A DNA stretch of 26,631 bases from an uncultured Bacteroidota bacterium (GTDB lineage: Bacteria; Bacteroidota; Bacteroidia; UBA7662): positions 1-26,631 of the forward strand of contig CAIOCC010000232.1 in NCBI GenBank assembly GCA_903856555.1, in the 5' to 3' direction. The notes beneath the pieces were generated by a model that searched no databases, was not told the origin of the DNA, and worked only from the letters and a program-made list of their open reading frames with translations. A program made the position numbers and the translations under genes. This document shows positions 15,748-23,243 of this stretch, piece by piece (position 1 is the stretch's first letter; every line of letters starts with the position of its first letter).

Positions 15748-17298
15748 GTGAGTAAATCACTATTTGTCAGCCACTCGAGCAAGGGCTTTGTCTTTGCTAT
15801 GACCGAGGGCAAGAAACTCGTTGAATACGGGGAAGAAACCAACGAAAAAGCTTTTCAGGTTGGAGATATCTATTGGGGGGAAGTACGCAAAATCAACCCC
15901 TCACTCAATGCCTGCTTTGTCGACGTTGGAGACGAAAAAGACGGGTTTCTTCACTATTTGGATTTGGGCGAGCATTTTGGATCGCTTCGGAAATTAACCC
16001 AGGAGCTGAACGAGGGAAAGCGCAAACCCGGCATGCTCCAGAATTTTGAAAAGGCCGAAATTCTTCCCAAAGAAGGAAAAATTGGGGATTATCTCCAAAA
16101 GGGCTACAAAATTCCAGTCCAAATCACCAAAGAACCCATCAATTCCAAAGGCCCCCGTCTGACCGCTTCGCTTTCCTTGGCCGGTCGTTTTTGTGTCCTG
16201 CTTCCCGTTGATAGCGGGGTTTCGGTTTCGCGCAAAATCGTGGATGCCAACGAAAAGAAAAGGCTCAAACAAATCGCCTCTCAGGCCCTGCCACGAAATT
16301 TTGGGGTCATTGTGCGCACCGCCGCTGTCGGGGCTGGATCCGATGAAATCTCCAGCGATATTCAGGACCTGGTTTCAAAGTGGAAAGAGATTTCCCAAAA
16401 AATGGCGGCAGCCAAGCCCAAAGACCTGATTAGCAAAGAAATAACCCGGGTCACCGGATTGCTGCGGGATTTGTTAAGCGATCAGTTTGATCAAATTTTG
16501 GTGGACCATCCAGGCATGGCCGAACAGCTCCGCGAATATGTTCAGGGTATTGCCCCCGACAAGGTCAACCTCGTTCAGGATTACAAAGGCAAGGTGCCTC
16601 TCTTTGAGCATATCGGCTTGGACAAACAAGTCAAGGGCTCCTTTGGCACATCGGTCAGCATGCCCGGTGGCATTTATTTGGTCATTGAACATACCGAAGC
16701 TTTGCATGTCATCGATGTCAACAGCGGAAATCGTTCCAAGAAAGACAACGACCAGCAGGAACATGCCCTGCAAACCAATATGGACGCCGCCGAAGAGATT
16801 GCAAGACAACTTCGGCTGAGGGACATGGGCGGAATCATTGTCATCGATTTCATAGACCTCAAATCCGCAGAGCATCGCAAAGCCCTTTTGGACAAGATGA
16901 TAGGCCTCATGTCCACGGACCGAGCCAAGCATCATATCCTACCCATGTCCAAGTTTGGACTGATGGAAATCACCCGTCAACGGGTAAGGCCAGCCGTTCA
17001 AATATCCACCCAGGAACAATGCGCGGCCTGCAGAGGCACCGGCAAAATTGGCCCCAGCCTTTTGATTACCGATCAAATCGAAAGTCGCCTGGATTTTTTG
17101 CTGCTCAAAAACGGAGAAAAAAGTGTCACCATCAGCGCCCATCCCCACTTGGCTGCCTATTGCAAAAACGGCTGGCCCTCTTTGCAGTGGAAATGGTCTT
17201 GGAAATACCGCAAATTAGTCAAAGTCACGGCAGACCAGCAATTGCTCATGGGAGAATACCGCTTGCTAAATCCCAAAGGAGAGGTCATCCCCCTTTGA
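15748..17298 (+). CDS. rng: Ribonuclease G (RNase E/G family endoribonuclease)
   Basis: This 516-residue protein matures rRNA and cleaves mRNA. It starts at a GTG (15748) that yields MSKSLFVSHSSKGFVFAM; no ATG fits. The N-terminal S1 RNA-binding domain includes GEVRKINPSLNACFVDVGDEKDGFLH. The catalytic core has VIDVNSG with Asp323 and IIVIDFIDL with Asp367, the magnesium-binding pair whose spacing (44) is close to that in RNase E. The zinc-link is CAACRGTGK with Cys425 and Cys428. There is no long C-terminal degradosome scaffold, which makes it G-type rather than E-type. It is the last gene of the HU-TPR-Cox24-like run and converges on nadE with 18 bases between the stops. Confidence 0.96.
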   Translation: MSKSLFVSHSSKGFVFAMTEGKKLVEYGEETNEKAFQVGDIYWGEVRKINPSLNACFVDVGDEKDGFLHYLDLGEHFGSLRKLTQELNEGKRKPGMLQNFEKAEILPKEGKIGDYLQKGYKIPVQITKEPINSKGPRLTASLSLAGRFCVLLPVDSGVSVSRKIVDANEKKRLKQIASQALPRNFGVIVRTAAVGAGSDEISSDIQDLVSKWKEISQKMAAAKPKDLISKEITRVTGLLRDLLSDQFDQILVDHPGMAEQLREYVQGIAPDKVNLVQDYKGKVPLFEHIGLDKQVKGSFGTSVSMPGGIYLVIEHTEALHVIDVNSGNRSKKDNDQQEHALQTNMDAAEEIARQLRLRDMGGIIVIDFIDLKSAEHRKALLDKMIGLMSTDRAKHHILPMSKFGLMEITRQRVRPAVQISTQEQCAACRGTGKIGPSLLITDQIESRLDFLLLKNGEKSVTISAHPHLAAYCKNGWPSLQWKWSWKYRKLVKVTADQQLLMGEYRLLNPKGEVIPL

Positions 17299-17316
17299 GT
17301 TAGACAGGGGTTTGAA

Positions 17317-19017
17317 TTAGACCAAGGACTGTCTCCAGCCCCTACCAAAACTCCGGGAGCTGACCCGTAGAACGGGAGGCATCTGGAACCGCTTGAATTC
17401 ACTTCGCCGCACCAACCCCCATACCCTGGACACGATGTCCGGGTCGTGACCGGCCTGGTAGAGTCCGGCCCGATCCAACCCTCCCTCGATGAGATCCATC
17501 AGCAGAGCATCCAAGACCGGATAAGGAGGCAAGGAATCGGTGTCCAACTGATCGGGGCGCAATTCTGCGCTGGGGAGAGCCTGCACGATGGAGGCCGGTA
17601 TCCAACTCCCCTGCTCGTTCCAATAATTTGCCAAGGCGTACAATTGGGTTTTATATAAATCACCCACCACCGAAAGTCCTCCTCCCATATCACCGTAAAG
17701 GGTGCTGTACCCCACGGCGGCCTCGCTTTTGTTACTGGAATTCAACCACATATCCCCAAACTGATTGGAGTGAGCCATCAAATACAAGGCCCTCAAACGG
17801 GGCTGTATATTCTCTTCGGTAAGGGGTCGTATGGCCTCGCCCCATTGATTCAGGAGCGTTTCCTTGATGGAGCCAAAAGCAGAACCAATGGGTAGAATAC
17901 GATGCGCGACTCCGTGCATTTTGCAAAGTTCCAGGCTATCACGAACCGATCGATCCGACGAATATTCCGAAGGCATCAGGAGGGCCGTAACATTTTCGGC
18001 ACCCAATGCCATCACCGCCAAGCAAGTGACCATGGCCGAGTCCAAGCCTCCCGATAGACCCACCACCACCCCTTGACCACCGGTCATGTCCCTGTAATCC
18101 CGGAGCCCCGTGCACAAGGCCTGGGTTACTTCAACGGGATCAAAGCGATGACCCAAGACCAGGGGATGACTCTTCTCCGGCGGCTTGTTCTCCAAAACCG
18201 AAGGAGCCCGCGAAGCAACCCAAGTGTTCGCATGCAACGGAATGACATCCGCCTTGAGCGCGACGCCTTCCACCACCTCCACCAAAAGCATGGACTCCAA
18301 AAAAGAAGGGCAACGCACAACCGTTTCACCTACCCCACTAATCAATGAACTGCCGCCATCAAAAATTAGATCCGCCCGCGCTCCCACCTGATTCACGTAC
18401 AGCAACGGCAACCCATACCGGGCCGCTACCGAGGACAAAACCTTTTGACGCTTCACCACCCCTTGGATGGAATACGGAGAGGCCGCAAGGTTCAGTAGGA
18501 CCCGAGGCTTTCCATGGTCAAGGGCCAAGGCCTCTGCGACCGGGTCTCTGGGATAATTATAGTCCGCATCTTGGGCCCAGAGGTCTTCGCAAATCGACAA
18601 AACCACGCTTTGACCAGCGATTTCGATGGTTGAACAGGCCTCTCCCGGCGTGAAATACCGGGACTCATCAAAGACATCGTAATTGGGTAACAATACTTTG
18701 CGTCCTACTTCTCGAACTTCCCCGAGATTACACCAAAAAACGGCGTTGTATAGAGCCGAACCCACCTTGGAAGGTGCCCCTACCAAAAGGGGTATCGTCG
18801 CCGAAGCAGCCATCGTCCCCAATGCCTTGGTGCATGCTTCCTGCAATCCCGGCTCCCTCAACAAATCCATGGGTGGGTAGCCCACCAAACTTAATTCCGG
18901 AAACACAACCGCGTCAGCTCCTTGAAGGGCTGCCTTCTTGGCGAGTTCCCCCATTCGCTCGGCGTTGTGTTCCAATCGACCGATGCCGGGGGCCCATTGA
19001 ATTAAAGCGAGGCGCAT
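17317..19017 (-). CDS. nadE: Glutamine-dependent NAD+ synthetase
   Basis: This 566-residue enzyme makes NAD+ from nicotinic acid adenine dinucleotide using ammonia from glutamine. The N-terminal nitrilase-fold glutaminase has its triad at Glu41 (FPELSLVGYP), Lys107 (GRKVLLPNYD) and Cys143 (LSICEDLWA). The C-terminal synthetase has the SGGLDS ATP-pyrophosphatase P-loop at 322-327 and NSSNKSEAAVGYSTLYGDMGG. The frame is open upstream to a TTG at 19125, but MRLALIQWAPGIG at 19017 matches the normal start of the amidase domain. It diverges from gldB across a 100-base gap, the nadE-gldB arrangement known in gliding Bacteroidota. Confidence 0.97.
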   Translation of the reverse strand: MRLALIQWAPGIGRLEHNAERMGELAKKAALQGADAVVFPELSLVGYPPMDLLREPGLQEACTKALGTMAASATIPLLVGAPSKVGSALYNAVFWCNLGEVREVGRKVLLPNYDVFDESRYFTPGEACSTIEIAGQSVVLSICEDLWAQDADYNYPRDPVAEALALDHGKPRVLLNLAASPYSIQGVVKRQKVLSSVAARYGLPLLYVNQVGARADLIFDGGSSLISGVGETVVRCPSFLESMLLVEVVEGVALKADVIPLHANTWVASRAPSVLENKPPEKSHPLVLGHRFDPVEVTQALCTGLRDYRDMTGGQGVVVGLSGGLDSAMVTCLAVMALGAENVTALLMPSEYSSDRSVRDSLELCKMHGVAHRILPIGSAFGSIKETLLNQWGEAIRPLTEENIQPRLRALYLMAHSNQFGDMWLNSSNKSEAAVGYSTLYGDMGGGLSVVGDLYKTQLYALANYWNEQGSWIPASIVQALPSAELRPDQLDTDSLPPYPVLDALLMDLIEGGLDRAGLYQAGHDPDIVSRVWGLVRRSEFKRFQMPPVLRVSSRSFGRGWRQSLV

Positions 19018-19050
19018 AATTGAAGGTTTTGGAGGAGGAGGGCTGACTGC

Positions 19051-19083
19051 ATTGGTTGCAAACCCCACAGCGGGGTACATTTG
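19051..19083 (+). promoter_or_regulatory. Bacteroidota promoter (ATTG/GTTG ... TACATTTG) for gldB
   Basis: TACATTTG at 19076-19083 matches TAnnTTTG exactly, and ATTG (19051-19054) or GTTG (19055-19058) stands 21 or 17 bases upstream, which suits the -33 box. Transcription would begin near 19090 and give a leader of about 28 bases to the gldB ATG at 19118. A perfect inverted repeat at 19062-19076 lies in the spacer. Confidence 0.58.
19062..19076. repeat. Perfect inverted repeat in the nadE-gldB divergent region
   Basis: ACCCC-ACAGC-GGGGT: two 5-base arms around a 5-base centre. On the plus strand it occupies the spacer of the gldB promoter and touches its -7 element. On the minus strand it would be a hairpin in the nadE leader, about 45 bases before the nadE start. 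It may be a regulator site or an RNA hairpin. Confidence 0.45.
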
Positions 19084-19117
19084 CTGAAGAGCTTCTTGAA
19101 TACAACCCTCATCTCGA

Positions 19118-20182
19118 ATGTCCAAAAATAAGATTTATACCGTCCTTATCCTCCTTTGTTCAGCAATCCTCCTTTATTGGATAACCCAAAGGACCAAGCC
19201 CGGCCCAACCACCGCATCCCTTCCCCAAAGCAAGGAGGCGGTTCCCTCTTTAAGGCCATTTTGGAAGGCTCTCGCCATCCAAACCGGCGAAAACCCAGCG
19301 GATTGGCTACAGCGGCAAAGGGGACAGGATTCCCTGCTCTTTGAATTTTTTGTTCAAAAAATCCTCCAAAGCGATCCCGAAACGGCCTATTCCTTGTGGC
19401 AGAACCCCGGGGTCGATAGTCTTACCAAGGATGTAACGGCTTTTTGGGGCAGCGATAACCCGGAGGTAGTCCAAGCCAGGCAACAATTGACCGAATTGCT
19501 CGGACGCTACCCTTCCCTGCTCCAAACAGCCGGTGGATTTTCCCCCGATTCCCTTCCCTCCATCCCTGTTCCGGTCGGTATGGTCGGACTCTTTCAATAC
19601 CAATGCGTTTTGAGTGACTCCAACCTGTGGATTGGCCTGGACCTCTTCATGAAAGAAAGTTATCGCTATTACCCGACGGTGGATCAGCTCTACCTCTACC
19701 AACGTCGTCGAACCCATCCACGTCACATGCCCATCGCCGTGGCACGAACCCTCAGCGAAGACTTGGTAGACCAACTCAATCCCGGATCTTCTTCCGGAAA
19801 ACTCCTTAACCAAATTCTTCGAGAGGGTCGAATCATGGCCTGCCTTCGGCTCTTACTGCCGGAGACCCCCGACAGCCTTTTGCTGGGTTACAACCCGGAC
19901 CAATGGAACTGGATTTGCCAAAACGAAACCGATGTTTGGAAAAACCTTGTTCGTTCCCAGGCTCTTTTTTCGGAGGACCCCTTGGTAACGGCTCGCTACC
20001 TGAGCGACGGACCTTTCACGTCGGGTTTATCGCCGGACAGTCCTCCGGCCCTGGGTCGATTTTTGGGGGACCAAATCATGCAACAGTGGTTAGCCAACCA
20101 AAAGCCCCCGAAGGGCTGGATCAAAGCCCTGGGGCAGCCAGAACAAATCCTTCAGGAATCGGGGTATCGAGGACGATCCTAA
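19118..20182 (+). CDS. gldB: Gliding motility protein GldB
   Basis: This 354-residue protein has an N-terminal hydrophobic segment (about residues 7-21), then an envelope-exposed domain. Family features are the phrase NLWIGLDLFMKESYRYYP, LLNQILREGRIMACLRLLLP, DSLLLGYNPDQWNWICQNE and SPDSPPALGRFLGDQIMQQW, in the normal GldB order. GldB is a lipoprotein needed for gliding and T9SS-linked functions in Flavobacterium johnsoniae; the fold resembles DUF2268-type putative metalloproteases, but no intact zinc motif is visible here. The only candidate lipid-modified Cys is Cys14 in a poor lipobox, so it might instead be membrane-anchored. The divergent nadE neighbour supports the call. gldC does not follow; the next gene is on the other strand 5 bases away. 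Confidence 0.9.
   Translation: MSKNKIYTVLILLCSAILLYWITQRTKPGPTTASLPQSKEAVPSLRPFWKALAIQTGENPADWLQRQRGQDSLLFEFFVQKILQSDPETAYSLWQNPGVDSLTKDVTAFWGSDNPEVVQARQQLTELLGRYPSLLQTAGGFSPDSLPSIPVPVGMVGLFQYQCVLSDSNLWIGLDLFMKESYRYYPTVDQLYLYQRRRTHPRHMPIAVARTLSEDLVDQLNPGSSSGKLLNQILREGRIMACLRLLLPETPDSLLLGYNPDQWNWICQNETDVWKNLVRSQALFSEDPLVTARYLSDGPFTSGLSPDSPPALGRFLGDQIMQQWLANQKPPKGWIKALGQPEQILQESGYRGRS
19123..19130 (-). promoter_or_regulatory. Candidate -7 element (TATTTTTG) for nadE
   Basis: Read on the minus strand, TATTTTTG fits TAnnTTTG and would start nadE transcription near 19116, with a leader of about 98 bases. It lies within the first codons of gldB, so the divergent promoters would overlap. No -33 TTTG is seen at the right distance, so the call is weak. 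Confidence 0.3.
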
Positions 20183-20187
20183 TACCT

Positions 20188-20883
20188 TTAGCGGTTCACC
20201 TCAACAAAACGTTCGATATCCTCCCGCTTACCTAGCAAAACCATGAAGTCGGAGCTGTACAAAATCGTATCCGCGCTGGGGACGCCCAAAATATGATACT
20301 CATCGCGTCGCTCACCTTGATCATTGGAAACCTCGTAGGAACGTCTCAAAGTGATCAAATTGAGCTTGTAACGGGTTCTTAGCTCGACCTGCAAAACCGT
20401 TTTGTTGCAAACCGCAGCAGGGGTTTTGACCTCCACAATTTGATAGTCATCCGGTAATTGAAAAACATTCACCAGATTGGGATTCAAGAGCCGACCGGCT
20501 ACCGAGATCCCCACCTCATCTTCGGGAGAAAGTATTTCGGTCACCCCCAATTTTTCGAGAACACGGCGCTGCTGATCGGTGGAGGCCCTGGCAATGATGC
20601 GCTTGACACCCAATTCAAGCAAGGTAACGGTGGTCAACAAAAGCCCCTCAAAATCTTGACCAATCGCGACAACAACCGCATCCAAATCCTGCACGTTTTG
20701 TTCGCGTAACAACTTGAGGTTGGTCGCATCCATGCGAACCGCAAAGGCAACATCATCACGCAAAGCGTTGATGGCTTGTTCATCGTTATCAATAACAATG
20801 ACCTCGGCACCCCGCTGCGCCAGAGTCCTGGCAATGGTGGTTCCAAAGCGACCTAATCCGATGACGCCGAAACGGTTTTCCAT
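20188..20883 (-). CDS. TrkA/KtrA-type potassium uptake regulatory protein (RCK domain)
   Basis: This 231-residue cytoplasmic protein has an RCK_N Rossmann domain (GLGRFGTTIARTLAQRG near residues 9-25, then VIVIDNDEQ with Asp32 for the nucleotide ribose) and an RCK_C domain (about residues 145-225, with LGVPSADTILYSSDFMVLLG). Such proteins bind ATP/ADP or NAD(H) and c-di-AMP in some lineages, and gate a membrane partner such as KtrB or TrkH. No such partner is in the window, so the transported ion is inferred from family. Its start lies within the 3' end of udk (31-base overlap), which implies co-transcription and coupled translation. Confidence 0.9.
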   Translation of the reverse strand: MENRFGVIGLGRFGTTIARTLAQRGAEVIVIDNDEQAINALRDDVAFAVRMDATNLKLLREQNVQDLDAVVVAIGQDFEGLLLTTVTLLELGVKRIIARASTDQQRRVLEKLGVTEILSPEDEVGISVAGRLLNPNLVNVFQLPDDYQIVEVKTPAAVCNKTVLQVELRTRYKLNLITLRRSYEVSNDQGERRDEYHILGVPSADTILYSSDFMVLLGKREDIERFVEVNR

Positions 20884-21515
20884 GATGATAAAGATTGAAT
20901 ATACGAAGCAAAGACTTCCAAAGCAGGGCCAAAACCCTGGGTATTGGTTATGATTAAATCACTGGAATCCCGATAGGGCTCCAGGTAGGCCTTGTATGCC
21001 GGGGCCACATGATGATCCCACTGGTAACGAACGACCTCCTCGGGATACCCTCGCTCGGCCAAATCCCGCTCAATCCTGCGGGCCAGCATTAATTCCTGGG
21101 GCGCATCTATAAATACGCGGAGATCCAAGAGGTCCGCTATTTCACGGTAATGAAAGACAAAAAGTCCTTCGATGACCAAAACAGGAGCGGGTTGGATCGT
21201 GTGATAAGCCGGCTCGGCCCCGAGACGATTAAAGGTGTACTCTTTGATACGAACCGAACGGCCTTCGATGAGGGTATGCAAATCCTGCAGGCAGCGGTCC
21301 CGGTCCAAGGCGTCGGGCAGGTCAAAATTGACCTCGCCCCTAGGGTCCCTGGCCTGCATTTCGATGGGATGGTAATAATGGTCCTGCGATATCACCGCCA
21401 ACTGCTCCGGCGCGAAACGGGCCGATAGGGCCTTGATAAAGGTGGTTTTGCCCGATGCACTCCCTCCTACCAAGCCAATGATCGTAGGCTTTGGGGGATG
21501 GGGGCCGGTTTCCAT
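20853..21515 (-). CDS. udk: Uridine kinase
   Basis: This 220-residue P-loop kinase phosphorylates uridine and cytidine in pyrimidine salvage. Walker A is GGSASGKT (residues 17-24), followed by SQDHYYHP and NFDLPDALDRD, which hold the substrate-binding Asp and Tyr residues. YTFNRL and PVLVIEGLFVFHYREI are typical of the family, and the lid segment ARRIERDLAERG is present. The length is normal. It lies 42 bases downstream of porX and overlaps trkA/ktrA by 31 bases. I see no functional link between the three products beyond shared transcription. Confidence 0.95.
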   Translation of the reverse strand: METGPHPPKPTIIGLVGGSASGKTTFIKALSARFAPEQLAVISQDHYYHPIEMQARDPRGEVNFDLPDALDRDRCLQDLHTLIEGRSVRIKEYTFNRLGAEPAYHTIQPAPVLVIEGLFVFHYREIADLLDLRVFIDAPQELMLARRIERDLAERGYPEEVVRYQWDHHVAPAYKAYLEPYRDSSDLIITNTQGFGPALEVFASYIQSLSSWKTVSASSD

Positions 21516-21557
21516 GCAGCAAAACTACACCAAAGTCCTCAAACCCAAACCCAAGCC

Positions 21558-23165
21558 TTACCCCCCTTCTCGGGGCCGAAAAACCGCTAGAGGCACAATA
21601 CATTCCTCCAGCGAAATTCCCCCATGCTGAAAAGAATCCCTGTAGAGGGAAGCATACTGATGAAAATTGTTAGGGTAACAAAAAAACTGATCCGAACCGG
21701 CCAAAATATAGACCGAATTAAGGTGCTTGCGGGGTAATTGAACCTGCTCGGGTTGTTGAATGGTATAGACCAAGTCATCCTGAATTTGTAAATTCCGGCC
21801 TTCTTTGTAACGAAGGTTGTTGGACATCTCCCGATCACCACTGATGCGCACGGGGTCCTGCACTTTGATCATCCCATGGTCGGTGGTTAGAACAAGGGTA
21901 TAACCCCGAGCGGCGGCTTTTTGTAAATAATCCAAGAGGGGGGAATGCTGAAACCAAGAACGCGTTATGGAACGATAGGCAGCTTCATCTTCGGCCAGTT
22001 CCTTGATAATATTCATTTCGGACCGAGCATGGCTCAGCATGTCTACAAAGTTATAAACCAAGACCTCCAAGGGTTGACTCAACCCTCCGTTTGCATTTTC
22101 GAGGCTCTGTTTCGCCTGTGCCAAAGAGGTGATTTTTTGGTAACCGTGGGCTGGATTGCGCCCGTTGCGCTTGAGCCATTCCCCCAAGAAAAAAGACTCG
22201 TGCATGTTGTGGCTGTGCTCGTCCTGATCCGACCACCAGCGGTCGGGGTAACGCCTCACGATTTCGGCGGGGGGCATGCCCGCAAAGAGCGCATTACGAG
22301 CGTATTCGGTACTGGTTGGTAGGATGGAGTAATAGGTTTCTACCTCCAATGCTCTGTAAAAATCCCCCAAAATTGGCTCGATAACACGAAACTGATCCAA
22401 ACGAAAATTATCAATCAACAACAAGAGGACTTTGGGGTATTGGTCCAGGATCGGTAGCAATTTTCGTTGCAAAACCTGATGCGAAAGGGTGGGCGCACCC
22501 TGCACGCTTTGCGGCTGTTTTGCGGGAATTCCCAACCCCTTGGTGTTCAGGGTTCCGGCAAACCAACTGGCATAATTTTTCTTGATAAATCGAACAAACA
22601 ATCGATTGGCCTCGGCCTTTTGCATCGCAAAAACCTCTTTCATTCCCTCGTCCCCCGATTCTTCCAAGTCCAATTCCCATCGCACGAGTCGCTGATACAA
22701 TTCGGCCCATTGAGCTGCATCCAGCTGATCCGACATGCTCATGCCCAATTCTCCAAAATCATCGCGATAGGCTTCGTTGGTTTTGCGGGCAACCAGCCTT
22801 TTTTGATCGGTTACCTTGAGGATGGCCGATAACAATTGTTTGGGGTGGACCGGTTTGATAAGGTAATCGGCGATTTTGGAGCCGATGGCTTCTTCCATGA
22901 GGAGTTCTTCTTCGCTCTTGGTGACCATAATGACCGGCATCAAAGGCTTGATCTCCTTGAGGCGGGACAAGGTTTCCAAACCACTCAATCCAGGCATGTT
23001 TTCGTCCAGCAACACCAAATCAAAATCCTCGTCCGCTGCACGCTGCAAGGCCTCGAGTCCGTTGTTGACCGGGGTGGTACGGTAGCCTTTGCTTTCCAGA
23101 AAAGACAAATGAGGCGCGAGCAAATCGATTTCGTCGTCAGCCCAAAGAATTGAAAGATTGGCCAT
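21558..23165 (-). CDS. porX: PorX-type response regulator with PglZ alkaline-phosphatase-like domain
   Basis: This 535-residue protein has an N-terminal receiver domain (about residues 1-120) with acidic Asp10/Asp11, phospho-acceptor Asp54 (LVLLDENMPG), Thr82 and Lys104. A helical middle follows, then a C-terminal PglZ domain of the alkaline phosphatase superfamily. In that domain LLLLIDNFRLDQF, the PTST segment (283-286) where the family catalytic Thr lies, and Asp429-His430 in TTDHGM are the metal/active-site motifs. In Porphyromonas gingivalis PorX works with the histidine kinase PorY and a sigma factor to control T9SS genes; the effector domain is reported to be a zinc-dependent phosphodiesterase. 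No DNA-binding domain is visible. It is the first gene of a porX-udk-trkA run, divergent from the HD/lpx run. Confidence 0.93.
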   Translation of the reverse strand: MANLSILWADDEIDLLAPHLSFLESKGYRTTPVNNGLEALQRAADEDFDLVLLDENMPGLSGLETLSRLKEIKPLMPVIMVTKSEEELLMEEAIGSKIADYLIKPVHPKQLLSAILKVTDQKRLVARKTNEAYRDDFGELGMSMSDQLDAAQWAELYQRLVRWELDLEESGDEGMKEVFAMQKAEANRLFVRFIKKNYASWFAGTLNTKGLGIPAKQPQSVQGAPTLSHQVLQRKLLPILDQYPKVLLLLIDNFRLDQFRVIEPILGDFYRALEVETYYSILPTSTEYARNALFAGMPPAEIVRRYPDRWWSDQDEHSHNMHESFFLGEWLKRNGRNPAHGYQKITSLAQAKQSLENANGGLSQPLEVLVYNFVDMLSHARSEMNIIKELAEDEAAYRSITRSWFQHSPLLDYLQKAAARGYTLVLTTDHGMIKVQDPVRISGDREMSNNLRYKEGRNLQIQDDLVYTIQQPEQVQLPRKHLNSVYILAGSDQFFCYPNNFHQYASLYRDSFQHGGISLEECIVPLAVFRPREGG

Positions 23166-23171
23166 AAGTGG

Positions 23172-23206
23172 TTTAGGTGATTGATAACGGCCGAAACCTA
23201 ATTTTG
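23172..23206 (+). promoter_or_regulatory. Bacteroidota promoter (TTTA ... TAATTTTG) for the HD-phosphohydrolase/lpx run
   Basis: TAATTTTG at 23199-23206 is an exact TAnnTTTG match, with TTTA at 23172-23175 about 23 bases upstream as a weak -33 box. Transcription would start near 23213, about 30 bases before the TTG start at 23244. A near match for the other direction (TAATTTAG, minus strand, 23216-23209) could serve porX. Confidence 0.5.
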
Positions 23207-23243
23207 GTCTAAATTACCGACGCTTTCCTAGACCACCCTGCCC

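Noticed and set aside
21558..23165. PglZ domain as part of a BREX or other phage-defence system
   Set aside because: PglZ occurs in BREX, but here it is fused to a receiver domain as in PorX and no BREX genes (brxL, pglX, brxC) are nearby.
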